Made by a program: the position numbers and the translations under genes. A DNA stretch of 64,000 nt. Source: an uncultured Eubacterium sp. (lineage in GTDB: Bacteria > Bacillota > Clostridia > Lachnospirales > Lachnospiraceae). This document shows, piece by piece, positions 8,626-16,696 of this stretch. The notes below the pieces were generated by a model. The model made no database searches and had not been told where the DNA came from. It saw only the letters and a program-made list of their open reading frames with translations. The stretch lies in NCBI GenBank assembly GCA_910583555.1, contig CAJTXO010000002.1:33006-97005 (forward strand), in the 5' to 3' direction. Every line of letters begins with the position of its first letter. Position 1 is the first letter of the stretch.

Positions 8626-9381
8626 ATGGAACAGGAACAGCGGGAGCGTTATGCGCGGCATATCTCGTTGACAGAGATTGGTGAATCAGGGCAGGAGCGG
8701 CTGCTTTCCTCCCGTGTGCTGATCGTGGGGGCCGGCGGACTTGGTTCGCCGGCCGCCATGTATTTAGCGGCTGCCGGGGTGGGGACGATCGGTATCGTGG
8801 ATGATGATGAGGTGGATGTAACGAATCTGCAAAGGCAGATCCTGCATACGAGAAAGAGTGTCGGCAAGCCAAAAACATCGTCTGCCCGTGAGCGCATCGC
8901 ACTTTTGAATCGGGATGTGACAGTGGAAGAGTATTGTCTGAGACTGGCAGAGGAAAATGTTAAAGGCATATTTGACAAATACGATGTTATCTTGGACGCC
9001 ACGGACAGTTTTGAGTCGAAATTTTTAGTAAATGATGCGTGTGTGGAACTGCAGAAACCTTTTATTCATGGAGCGGTACAGCGGTTTGGCGGGCAGTTGA
9101 TGACTTATGTACCGGGAAAAGGCCCATGCTACCGCTGTATTTTCGAGGAACCGCCGGAACCGGGCGCGGTTCCTTCCTGTAAGGAAACCGGAGTGATCGG
9201 CGGTATTTGCGGTATCATCGGCTCGATGCAGAGTGTGGAGGCAGTCAAGTATCTGCTTGGCATCGGAGAGCTGCTGACCGGGCAGCTTCTTACGGTAGAC
9301 GCCCTGACGATGGAGATCAGAAGGGTTCCGTTTCCGCAGAGAAATGAGAACTGCCGCGCGTGCGGCGGGGAGGGACTGTGA
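8626..9381 (+). CDS. ThiF/MoeB/HesA-family adenylyltransferase
   Basis: An E1-like enzyme that adenylates the C-terminal glycine of a ubiquitin-like sulfur carrier (ThiS or MoaD type). The 251-residue protein shows RYARHISLTEIGESGQERL, the nucleotide loop GAGGLGSPAAMYLA near 38, ATDSFESKFLVND, and two zinc pairs (CYRC and CRAC). The loop SCKETGVIGGICGIIGSMQS matches MoeB-like proteins. No rhodanese domain is fused. ATG 8626 follows GGGGG by five bases. Whether it serves thiamine, molybdopterin or another sulfur pathway cannot be told: no carrier-protein gene is adjacent. It lies 61 bases after the flavodiiron gene, likely one operon. Confidence 0.88.
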   Translation: MEQEQRERYARHISLTEIGESGQERLLSSRVLIVGAGGLGSPAAMYLAAAGVGTIGIVDDDEVDVTNLQRQILHTRKSVGKPKTSSARERIALLNRDVTVEEYCLRLAEENVKGIFDKYDVILDATDSFESKFLVNDACVELQKPFIHGAVQRFGGQLMTYVPGKGPCYRCIFEEPPEPGAVPSCKETGVIGGICGIIGSMQSVEAVKYLLGIGELLTGQLLTVDALTMEIRRVPFPQRNENCRACGGEGL

Positions 9382-9460
9382 ACCAGAGGGAGATGGAATC
9401 ACATGTGGAAAAAACGTCCGGTTTCTTAAAATTTCCTTTCGAGAATAAATATTATTAAAC

Positions 9461-9492
9461 AAAAAGAATCCGCGGTACGGATTCTTTTTTTT
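9461..9492. terminator. Rho-independent terminator, bidirectional
   Basis: Perfect 12-bp stem AAAAAGAATCCG (9461-9472) and CGGATTCTTTTT (9478-9489) with a 5-base loop, T run on one strand and A run on the other. It sits between convergent genes and can serve both. Confidence 0.93.
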
Positions 9493-9535
9493 AATACAAA
9501 TGATTGATTACTATAGTTTCTCCTGCATCCGAAAT

Positions 9536-10177
9536 TTACAACTGCGAATAACCAAAATTATTAACGATCGCATCAATCTTCTGTCCGGACTGGCAGAATG
9601 GACAGTCATGAGGCGAATAGGATTGATAGTTTACGAAATCGTCCGTATGGAAAATCGTATGGACCGGGTAATCCTCGATCGTGTCAGTGGCGCTGAAGAT
9701 CGCGGAAATCCCCTGGATGATACCGCCATAATACCGGATACATTCCAGACTCTGGGCAATCGTTTTTCCGGTCGTGGCTGACGCCAGTAGAAGCACGATG
9801 TTCTTTCCGCGCACCATCGGCTGGATATTGTCGCGGAAGATCATTTGTCCGTTTGAATCAAATTCCGGTTCGATGACGTAAATACTCTTGTGCATGTTCA
9901 TGGAAATAACGCCGGCATCCGATAATTGCTCGGCGAGGTAGGCGCCGATCATGTAGCAGCCGTCCATGCAGATGATGCAGTCAACCGGTTTGTTGTACTG
10001 ATAGTCTCGCGCCAAGGTCGAGGCGACATCTCTTGCTTCCCGTTGCCCGACTTTTAACCTCGTCATATCCAGATAGAAATTGATATGTGAGTGGCTGGTA
10101 GCAAAGTGCCCCGGCAGTACCTTGAGCTGGATTTTATTGTTAGATGTAGATGTAACTTTATATGCGTTTGTTAACAT
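9536..10177 (-). CDS. Phosphoribosyltransferase-like protein
   Basis: A 213-residue protein resembling the orotate-phosphoribosyltransferase-like proteins of Clostridia. The putative PRPP loop reads NIVLLLASATTGKTIAQSLE (about 125-144), in which the usual acidic pair before the TTGxT is replaced by Ala-Ser, so classical PRPP chemistry is doubtful. DYQYNKPVDCIICMDGCYMIGAYLAE fits the type I PRTase core. The C-terminus has a CPFC motif (DCPFCQSGQKID). AAGGAAGGTG lies eight bases before the start. It is monocistronic or follows the membrane protein gene on the same strand. A regulatory or non-canonical enzyme is possible. Confidence 0.6.
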   Translation of the reverse strand: MLTNAYKVTSTSNNKIQLKVLPGHFATSHSHINFYLDMTRLKVGQREARDVASTLARDYQYNKPVDCIICMDGCYMIGAYLAEQLSDAGVISMNMHKSIYVIEPEFDSNGQMIFRDNIQPMVRGKNIVLLLASATTGKTIAQSLECIRYYGGIIQGISAIFSATDTIEDYPVHTIFHTDDFVNYQSYSPHDCPFCQSGQKIDAIVNNFGYSQL

Positions 10178-10213
10178 AGTGTGATCACCTTCCTTTGATT
10201 AAAATTTAAAAAT

Positions 10214-10234
10214 AAAAAGGTCTTACGAAAAGAT
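10214..10234 (-). terminator. Possible terminator after the small membrane protein gene
   Basis: On the minus strand GATCTT (10234-10229) faces AAGACC with one mismatch, followed by TTTTTATTTTT. Nearby TTTGGA/TCCAAA arms (about 10241-10261) and a direct TCAGGAATTT repeat add further structure. Weak call. Confidence 0.35.
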
Positions 10235-10262
10235 CAGGAATTTGGACGTATAGCTTCCAAAC

Positions 10263-10655
10263 TCAGGAATTTTCTTCGGCGGCGGTGAGGTCGTCTGGTG
10301 CGGCACTCCGCTTCGCCGTGCCGTCATCCTCGTTTGCCGGTTCTTCCGTTTGTTCTTCCTCCCCTGTTTTTTTCGGCGGCTGGGAGAGAAGCACCAGAAT
10401 GGTTAAAAGTACGGACAGGACGATCGGAGCCGCGTAGATGATGTTTCTGAAATCCGGGTTCACGAACACGCCGGGGGTATTAAACCACACGAAGAGCGCG
10501 ATATAATTCGCAAAAACGATCGTTCCGAGTATGGTTCCCAGTATCCGGCCGAATTTTCCACCTTTAAATCTTGCTTTGATCAGATTGAAAACGACAGCAT
10601 AGGCAAGTGCGCCATCAATAAGTCCAAAAATAAGCATTCCAACGTTGATTCCCAT
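10263..10655 (-). CDS. Small membrane protein of unknown function
   Basis: About 130 residues with three hydrophobic segments: residues 2-20 (GMLIFGLIDGALAYAVVF), 35-60 (ILGTILGTIVFANYIALFVW) and 75-95 (YAAPIVLSVLLTILVLL). An acidic, Lys-poor cytoplasmic tail rich in Glu, Asp and Ala follows. I do not recognise a family. I chose the start MGINVG because GAGG lies six bases before it; a start at 10679 (MQMEMRN) has no visible ribosome binding site. It is divergent from the tRNA-Leu gene. Confidence 0.6.
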   Translation of the reverse strand: MGINVGMLIFGLIDGALAYAVVFNLIKARFKGGKFGRILGTILGTIVFANYIALFVWFNTPGVFVNPDFRNIIYAAPIVLSVLLTILVLLSQPPKKTGEEEQTEEPANEDDGTAKRSAAPDDLTAAEENS

Positions 10656-10740
10656 GATATTCCTCATTTCCATTTGCATACTTTTTCTGTAATGACAATA
10701 CTAGTATACAACATTTTTTTAAAAATTTCTATATTTTTTG

Positions 10741-10769
10741 TTGACTTTTTCTTTTTTTTATGATATTTT
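10741..10769 (+). promoter_or_regulatory. Promoter of tRNA-Leu
   Basis: -35 TTGACT (10741-10746), 17-base spacer, -10-like TATTTT (10764-10769). The -10 is weak and lies only ten bases before the mature tRNA, so the transcript would have almost no leader. Confidence 0.5.
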
Positions 10770-10779
10770 ATATAAGCAC

Positions 10780-10863
10780 GCAGGAATGGCGGAATTGGCA
10801 GACGCGCACGGTTCAGGTCCGTGTGGTAGCAATACCATGAGGGTTCAAGTCCCTTTTCCTGCA
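10780..10863 (+). tRNA. tRNA-Leu (anticodon CAG)
   Basis: 84 nt with the long variable arm of class II tRNAs. The acceptor GCAGGAA pairs with TTCCTGC. The anticodon stem CACGG/CCGTG encloses loop TTCAGGT, giving anticodon CAG for CUG codons. The T arm contains GGTTCAAGTCC. CCA is not encoded. Confidence 0.97.
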
Positions 10864-10866
10864 TGA

Positions 10867-10893
10867 GGGGCGGCTGAGAAGCACGCCCCTTTT
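10867..10893 (+). terminator. Terminator after tRNA-Leu
   Basis: GGGGCG (10867-10872) and CGCCCC (10884-10889) with an 11-base loop, followed by TTTT. It starts four bases after the tRNA 3' end. Confidence 0.85.
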
Positions 10894-11021
10894 ACTAATT
10901 TCTGCTGGTGGTAGCAGATCGAGGGAGACCATAATGGACGGCTGTTGACAGGAGCGTCTTTTTTATTTTAAGGATTTATAGTAATGTTGTTGTGGAACAG
11001 GATTTGAGGAGGATGACGGGA

Positions 11022-11504
11022 ATGAGAAGAGGAAGTTTGCGCATACTGTTGATGATGGTATTATTTTGTTTTTTGACAGGGTGCGGCGCGGATGTGCCGG
11101 AGGAAAAAGAAAGCGGCGCTGTGATGGATGATGCGGAGAAAAAGGAAGATGGCGTGGATGGCGCGTTGTCAGATGGTGAGAAAGAGAAGGAGGGGACGTA
11201 TGTGAGTATTACAGCGGAAGAGGCGAAGGAGATCATGGATTCGGAACCGGACTGCGTCGTCCTCGATGTGAGGACGGAAGAGGAATACGCAGAAGGGCAT
11301 ATCGCGGGAGCGGTATTGATCCCTGATTATGAGATCGGGGACAGGGCGCGGGAGGAACTGCCGGACCAGGAGCAGAGGATCCTGGTATACTGCCGGAGCG
11401 GACGGCGGAGTAAAAACGCGTCAGCGGAGCTGGCGTCGATGGGATATAAAAACATCCGGGAGTTTGGCGGGATCATAGACTGGCCCTATGAGGTGGAGCA
11501 GTAA
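11022..11504 (+). CDS. Rhodanese-domain lipoprotein
   Basis: A predicted exported lipoprotein of 160 residues. The start MRRGSLRILLMMVLFCF gives a type II signal with lipobox LTGC near residue 20; GAGGAGG lies nine bases before ATG 11022, and two earlier in-frame starts fit worse. An acidic Glu/Lys/Asp linker (about 25-60) leads to a rhodanese domain: VLDVRTEEEYAEGHIAGAV, and the active-site loop YCRSGRRSKNAS with Cys124. This should be extracellular, membrane-anchored sulfurtransferase or a persulfide/redox handling protein. The gene stands alone between two terminators. Confidence 0.9.
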   Translation: MRRGSLRILLMMVLFCFLTGCGADVPEEKESGAVMDDAEKKEDGVDGALSDGEKEKEGTYVSITAEEAKEIMDSEPDCVVLDVRTEEEYAEGHIAGAVLIPDYEIGDRAREELPDQEQRILVYCRSGRRSKNASAELASMGYKNIREFGGIIDWPYEVEQ

Positions 11505-11518
11505 GAACGAGAAAAACA

Positions 11519-11545
11519 GGCGTGAAAATTACGCCGTTTTTTTTT
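11519..11545 (+). terminator. Terminator after the rhodanese gene
   Basis: GGCGT (11519-11523) and ACGCC (11531-11535) with a 7-base loop, then GTTTTTTTTT. Confidence 0.85.
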
Positions 11546-11555
11546 CGAAATGTAT

Positions 11556-11584
11556 TTGACTGGACGGGGAGAAAATGCTAGAAT
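11556..11584 (+). promoter_or_regulatory. Sigma-A promoter for the foldase-purL operon
   Basis: -35 TTGACT (11556-11561), 17-base spacer, -10 TAGAAT (11579-11584), about 44 bases before ATG 11628. Because the promoter lies here, the frame that is open from 11550 cannot be coding over its first 26 codons. Confidence 0.85.
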
Positions 11585-11627
11585 ACATATGTATGCTTGT
11601 ACAAAAAAGTGGTTTTGGAGGAAAACA

Positions 11628-12791
11628 ATGAATAAGGCAAAAAAGTTAGCAAAAAACAACGGGATAGCGATGGAGAGTAAGAAAGTTTCCGGCGGGGAGT
11701 CCTTTCAATTTACAAAAAATAAGGTACTTGCCATGCTCGGGGTCGCCGCAGTAGTCATTCTTTGTGCGGGAGTCTGTTATATGCAGCTCCGTCCGCGCGC
11801 TGTGCTGAAAGTGACCGGCTCGGATCAGAGTGGTTCGAATGTGACGAACACGGTATATATGAAGGAAACGGTGTATGATATTTTCCAGATGGAGTCCCAG
11901 TACAATATGTACTCTTCCCTGTACCAGCAGATGTATGGAAAAACGTATTGGGAAATGGAAGATGTGGACGGTGAAGGCAGAAGCGGGGCGTCCGCCGCGA
12001 AAAAGCAGGTGATGGATAACGTAAAACAGAGGGAGATCCTCTGCATGGAGGCGCAGAAACTCGGTTATTCTCTGACGGATGAAGAAAAGAAGGCCGTTGC
12101 GGATAATGTGCAGACAGCGCTGAAAGAACTGCCGGAAGGGCAGAAAAAGATCGACGGTCTCGATGAGAAGTCGCTGACTACCGTGTTTGAGAAGAGTGCG
12201 CTGGCGGAAAAATACAGGCAGGTCATCATCGCGGAGGCCGGTATTGACGAGGAAGCGCTGAAAGCTACGGTGGACCGGAACGAATACCATCAGTACACGA
12301 TGCAGTACTATAAAGTGAGCAATAAAGAGGGCAGCGGGGAGGAACAGACCGATGTGTCCGAAGAGCAGAAACAGAAAAATCTGGCCAGTATGCAGGCGCT
12401 GAAAGAAAAAGCGGCTGCGGCAGAAGATTTTACGAAGCTTGTAGAAGAGGGCGATGAATCAGGGGTCGGCACTTATCAGGAAGAAAAGCTCCTGACAAAA
12501 GATATGGAAAGTTCTACTTTCCTCACGGAAAAACTCCGTAAAAAGCTGATCAAGATGGCAAATAATGAGATTTCTGACGTGATCGAGGGCGAAGACGGGT
12601 ATTATCTCGTGAAAATGGTCAACAACGATGATCCTGCAGGATACGATTCCCAGTGCGAATCGGTGGTCAACGATGAAAAAACAAAACAGTTTAATGCCCG
12701 TTACGATCAGATCAAGACGACTTACACGACAGAAATTCAGAGTTACTGGAAAGGCCGTGTGACGGTTGGTTCCTATACGACAGCGCAGTAA
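11628..12791 (+). CDS. SurA/PrsA-like membrane-anchored foldase (peptidyl-prolyl isomerase type)
   Basis: A 387-residue protein with a short cytoplasmic basic region, one transmembrane segment at about 34-52 (LAMLGVAAVVILCAGVCYM) and a long exported domain. A SurA_N-like helical region (VKQREILCMEAQKLGYSLTDEE) is followed by a C-terminal region resembling a parvulin/PpiC domain (about 240-360), including GVGTYQEEKLLTKDMES and DVIEGEDGYYLVKMVNND. It should help fold exported proteins. TTTGGAGG lies five bases before ATG 11628. The anchor is a helix rather than the lipid of classical PrsA. purL starts 30 bases downstream, so a shared transcript is likely although the functions differ. Confidence 0.85.
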   Translation: MNKAKKLAKNNGIAMESKKVSGGESFQFTKNKVLAMLGVAAVVILCAGVCYMQLRPRAVLKVTGSDQSGSNVTNTVYMKETVYDIFQMESQYNMYSSLYQQMYGKTYWEMEDVDGEGRSGASAAKKQVMDNVKQREILCMEAQKLGYSLTDEEKKAVADNVQTALKELPEGQKKIDGLDEKSLTTVFEKSALAEKYRQVIIAEAGIDEEALKATVDRNEYHQYTMQYYKVSNKEGSGEEQTDVSEEQKQKNLASMQALKEKAAAAEDFTKLVEEGDESGVGTYQEEKLLTKDMESSTFLTEKLRKKLIKMANNEISDVIEGEDGYYLVKMVNNDDPAGYDSQCESVVNDEKTKQFNARYDQIKTTYTTEIQSYWKGRVTVGSYTTAQ

Positions 12792-12821
12792 GCGCATTAC
12801 AGTATTTCTTTGGAGGAAGAT

Positions 12822-15800
12822 ATGGCAAAGGTAAAGCGGATTTACGTAGAAAAAAAAGAGGACTATGCGGTAGCGGCAAAGGAATTAAAGACGGAGATCA
12901 AGGAATATCTCGGCATCCGGGATTTAGAGCGGGTCAGGGTACTGATCCGCTACGATGTGGAAGGCATCGGGGAGGGCACGTATGAAAAAGCGCTTGCCAC
13001 CGTGTTTTCTGAGCCACCGGTCGATCATGTCTACGAAGGAGAGTTTGAGAAACAGGAGGGAGACCGCGTGTTCTCCGTGGAATATCTCCCGGGGCAGTTT
13101 GACCAGCGCGCGGATTCGGCGGAACAGTGCGTCAAGCTTCTGAATGAGAGCGAAGAGCCGGTGATCCGGTCCGCGACGACATATGTGCTGAGTGGCGCAT
13201 TCAGCGAGGAAGATTTTGCGCGGATCAGGGAATACTGCATCAACCCGGTTGATTCGAGGGAGACGGACGAGAGCGTTCCGGAAACGCTTGTCACTGTATT
13301 TGACGAGCCGGAGGATGTCAAAATATTTGACGGTTTTCAAAACATGTCCGAAGATGCGCTGAAAGGCTTGTATGATTCCCTCGGCCTTGCCATGACATTT
13401 AAAGATTTTCTCCATATACAGAATTATTTTAGAGGAGAAGAGAAGCGCGACCCGAGTGTGACGGAGATCCGTGTACTGGATACGTACTGGTCGGATCACT
13501 GCCGCCATACGACATTTTTAACGGAACTCAAAAATATCCGTTTTGAAGACGGCGACTATACGAAGCCGATTGAGGATGCGTTTATCCGTTACAAAGAAGA
13601 CCACGACGCGATCTATCAAGGAAGGGACGATAAATTTGTATCGCTGATGGATATTGCGCTCATGGCGATGAAAAAGCTGCGCGCGGACGGGAAACTCGAG
13701 GATATGGAAGAATCTGACGAGATCAACGCCTGCTCGATCGTCGTGCCGGTGGAGATCGAACAGGAGGACGGCTCTGGAAACGGCCAGAAGCAGACCATCA
13801 AAGAGGAGTGGCTCGTATTCTTTAAAAATGAGACGCACAACCACCCGACGGAGATCGAGCCGTTCGGAGGCGCGGCGACCTGTCTCGGAGGCGCGATCCG
13901 CGATCCGCTTTCCGGGCGCGGTTATGTATATCAGGCGATGCGCGTGACGGGGGCGGCAGATCCCACGAAATCGCTGAAAGAAACGATGGAGGGCAAACTG
14001 GCGCAGAGAAAGATCGTGACGGGCGCCGCCAGCGGATACAGTTCTTATGGAAACCAGATCGGGCTGGCTACGGGGCTTGTCGATGAGGTCTATCATCCGA
14101 ACTATGTGGCAAAGAGGCTGGAGATCGGCGCTGTCATGGGAGCGGCGCCCAGAAAGAACGTGATCCGTGAAAATTCGGATCCCGATGATGTGATCATCCT
14201 GCTCGGCGGACGTACGGGACGTGATGGCTGCGGCGGTGCAACCGGATCTTCCAAAGCACATAACACGGCATCCATCGACACATGCGGAGCAGAAGTACAG
14301 AAGGGAAACGCGCCGACCGAGCGCAAGATCCAGAGGTTGTTCCGCCGTGAGGAGGTCAGCCGGCTCATTAAAAAATGTAATGACTTCGGAGCGGGCGGCG
14401 TGTCGGTAGCCATCGGTGAACTGGCGGACGGCCTGGTCGTCGACCTGGACAAGGTTCCGAAAAAATATGCCGGCTTGGACGGCACGGAACTGGCGATTTC
14501 GGAATCCCAGGAGCGTATGGCGATCGTCGTTGACCCGAAAGATACCGAGAAAATGTTAGCCTTTGCCGAGGAGGAAAACCTCGAGGCAGTTCCGGTCGCC
14601 GTTGTGACGAAAGAGCCGCGGCTCGTCCTCAAATGGCGCGGAAAAGAGATCGTAAATATTGCAAGGGCATTTTTAGATACGAACGGTGCTCACCAGGAGA
14701 CGGATGTCATCGTGGAAATGCCGAAAAAAGAAGAAAATTATATGGAAAAGGTGGAAGTGCCGGAACACTTTGCGGATGCGCTGACTGGATGCCTGAAAGA
14801 TCTGAATGTCTGTTCCAAAAAGGGACTCGTGGAGATGTTCGACAGTTCGGTCGGTGCGTGTACGGTGGCGATGCCATATGGCGGAAAGTACCAGCTGACG
14901 CCGATCCAGACGATGGTTGCCAAACTGCCTGTGATGGAGGGAAGCTGCGATACCGTTACGATGATGAGTTATGGCATGGATCCGTACCTGATGAGCTGGA
15001 GTCCGTTCCACGGCGCGGAGTACGCGGTACTGACTTCGGTGGCGAAGATCGTCGCGGCCGGCGGTGACTTTACGAAGATCCGCTTTACATTCCAGGAGTA
15101 TTTTAAGCGGATGACTGAAGACGCCAGACGCTGGGGCGAGCCGATGGCGGCGCTGCTCGGCGCCTATGACGCGCAGATGAAGCTTGGCCTTCCGTCGATC
15201 GGCGGTAAGGACAGTATGTCGGGTACGTTTAATGACATCGACGTGCCGCCTACACTGTGTTCGTTCGCTGTCGATGTGGCGAAGATTACGGATGTCATCA
15301 CACCGGAACTAAAAGAAGCCGGTCATATATTAGTCAAATTTGAGATTCAAAAGGATGCGTATGACCTTCCAGATTACACGTATTGTATGGATATGTACGG
15401 AAAAGTGACGGAGCTGATGCGCGGCCATGTCATTCATTCGGCGTATGCCCTTTCCGGGAAAGGCGTGGCGGAAGCGGCGGCGAAAATGGCATTTGGTAAT
15501 AAATGGGGCGTGACGTTTGACGCGTCCCGTCCGGTAAACGAGTATTTTAAACCGGCGTATGGCGCGATACTCGCTGAGGTGGACGAGAAGGATATGGACA
15601 GGCTGGCGCAGACCGGACTTGCCTATGAGAAGATCGGTGTTGTAAACGCTGAGGAAGCCTTCCTGTATGGAGCAGAAAGAGTCAGCGTCGATGAGGCGCT
15701 CGCCGCCTGGAGCGGAACGCTCGAGAAGGTGTTCCCGACGCGCGCCGGCGCGGACGGTTCTGACAGGGCCGGAGAAAACATCCCGAACAGTCTTTACGAC

Positions 15801-16634
15801 GCGAAGGAAATCTATGTATGCCGCCATAAGACGGCAAAACCAAAAGTATTTGTTCCGGTATTTCCGGGAACGAACTGTGAATACGATACGATCCGGGCCT
15901 TCCGCGCGGCTGGCGCGGACACGGAGAGCATTGTATTTAAAAATATGACGGAGCAGAACATCAAGGACAGCGTGGACGCATTTAAGAAGGCGTTGGATGA
16001 ATCGCAGATCCTTATGTTCTCCGGCGGCTTCAGCGCCGGAGACGAACCGGATGGATCCGCTAAATTTATCACGTCAATATTCCGCAATGAGAGGATCCAG
16101 GAAGCTGTTCATGCCCTGCTCCACGAGAGAGACGGACTGGTGCTGGGGATCTGTAATGGATTCCAGACGCTCGTGAAACTCGGGCTGGTGCCGTACGGGG
16201 AGATCCGCACGCAGAAAGCGGACTCGCCGACGCTCACGAAAAACAGCATCGGCCGGCATATTAGTAAATCCGTTTATACGAAAGTCGTGACGAATAAGTC
16301 GCCCTGGCTGCAAAAGGCAAGGCTGGGCGGGATCTATTCCGTTCCGGCTTCGCACGGGGAAGGACGTTTTGTCGCGGACCGCGAATGGCTCGACAAGCTG
16401 TTTGCCAACGGACAGGTGGCGACGCAGTATGTCGATATAAATGGAAACCCAACGATGGATGATGATTTCAACCCCAACGGATCGTATGGAGCGATCGAGG
16501 GCATTACGAGCCCGGATGGAAGGGTCCTCGGAAAAATGGCGCATTCCGAGCGCCGGGGAAGCGGGGTAGCCGTTAATATTTACGGAGAACAGAATCAGAT
16601 GATATTTGAGAGCGGAGTGGAGTATTTCCGTTAA
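12822..16634 (+). CDS. purL: Phosphoribosylformylglycinamidine synthase, single-chain
   Basis: Converts FGAR, glutamine and ATP to FGAM in de novo purine synthesis. This is the long type: 1,270 residues with synthetase halves and a C-terminal class I glutamine amidotransferase. Visible blocks include RVLDTYWSDHCRHTTF near 220, FKNETHNHPTEIEPFGGAATCLGG near 340, CNDFGAGGVSVAIGELADG, and LPSIGGKDSMSGTF. The glutaminase has the nucleophile Cys1111 in LGICNGFQTL, and PASHGEGRF with the catalytic histidine. ATG 12822 has GGAGG five bases upstream. No other pur gene is adjacent. No PurR box or guanine/PreQ1-type riboswitch can fit in the 30-base gap upstream. Confidence 0.97.
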   Translation: MAKVKRIYVEKKEDYAVAAKELKTEIKEYLGIRDLERVRVLIRYDVEGIGEGTYEKALATVFSEPPVDHVYEGEFEKQEGDRVFSVEYLPGQFDQRADSAEQCVKLLNESEEPVIRSATTYVLSGAFSEEDFARIREYCINPVDSRETDESVPETLVTVFDEPEDVKIFDGFQNMSEDALKGLYDSLGLAMTFKDFLHIQNYFRGEEKRDPSVTEIRVLDTYWSDHCRHTTFLTELKNIRFEDGDYTKPIEDAFIRYKEDHDAIYQGRDDKFVSLMDIALMAMKKLRADGKLEDMEESDEINACSIVVPVEIEQEDGSGNGQKQTIKEEWLVFFKNETHNHPTEIEPFGGAATCLGGAIRDPLSGRGYVYQAMRVTGAADPTKSLKETMEGKLAQRKIVTGAASGYSSYGNQIGLATGLVDEVYHPNYVAKRLEIGAVMGAAPRKNVIRENSDPDDVIILLGGRTGRDGCGGATGSSKAHNTASIDTCGAEVQKGNAPTERKIQRLFRREEVSRLIKKCNDFGAGGVSVAIGELADGLVVDLDKVPKKYAGLDGTELAISESQERMAIVVDPKDTEKMLAFAEEENLEAVPVAVVTKEPRLVLKWRGKEIVNIARAFLDTNGAHQETDVIVEMPKKEENYMEKVEVPEHFADALTGCLKDLNVCSKKGLVEMFDSSVGACTVAMPYGGKYQLTPIQTMVAKLPVMEGSCDTVTMMSYGMDPYLMSWSPFHGAEYAVLTSVAKIVAAGGDFTKIRFTFQEYFKRMTEDARRWGEPMAALLGAYDAQMKLGLPSIGGKDSMSGTFNDIDVPPTLCSFAVDVAKITDVITPELKEAGHILVKFEIQKDAYDLPDYTYCMDMYGKVTELMRGHVIHSAYALSGKGVAEAAAKMAFGNKWGVTFDASRPVNEYFKPAYGAILAEVDEKDMDRLAQTGLAYEKIGVVNAEEAFLYGAERVSVDEALAAWSGTLEKVFPTRAGADGSDRAGENIPNSLYDAKEIYVCRHKTAKPKVFVPVFPGTNCEYDTIRAFRAAGADTESIVFKNMTEQNIKDSVDAFKKALDESQILMFSGGFSAGDEPDGSAKFITSIFRNERIQEAVHALLHERDGLVLGICNGFQTLVKLGLVPYGEIRTQKADSPTLTKNSIGRHISKSVYTKVVTNKSPWLQKARLGGIYSVPASHGEGRFVADREWLDKLFANGQVATQYVDINGNPTMDDDFNPNGSYGAIEGITSPDGRVLGKMAHSERRGSGVAVNIYGEQNQMIFESGVEYFR

Positions 16635-16696
16635 TTGATCAGATGCGGCCAGAAAAGGAGGATTTCTTTTTTGACCGTTCGTGAATGGAGGAAAAA

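Noticed and set aside
12792..12821. Purine riboswitch upstream of purL
   Set aside because: The gap after the foldase gene is only 30 bases, too short for a riboswitch.
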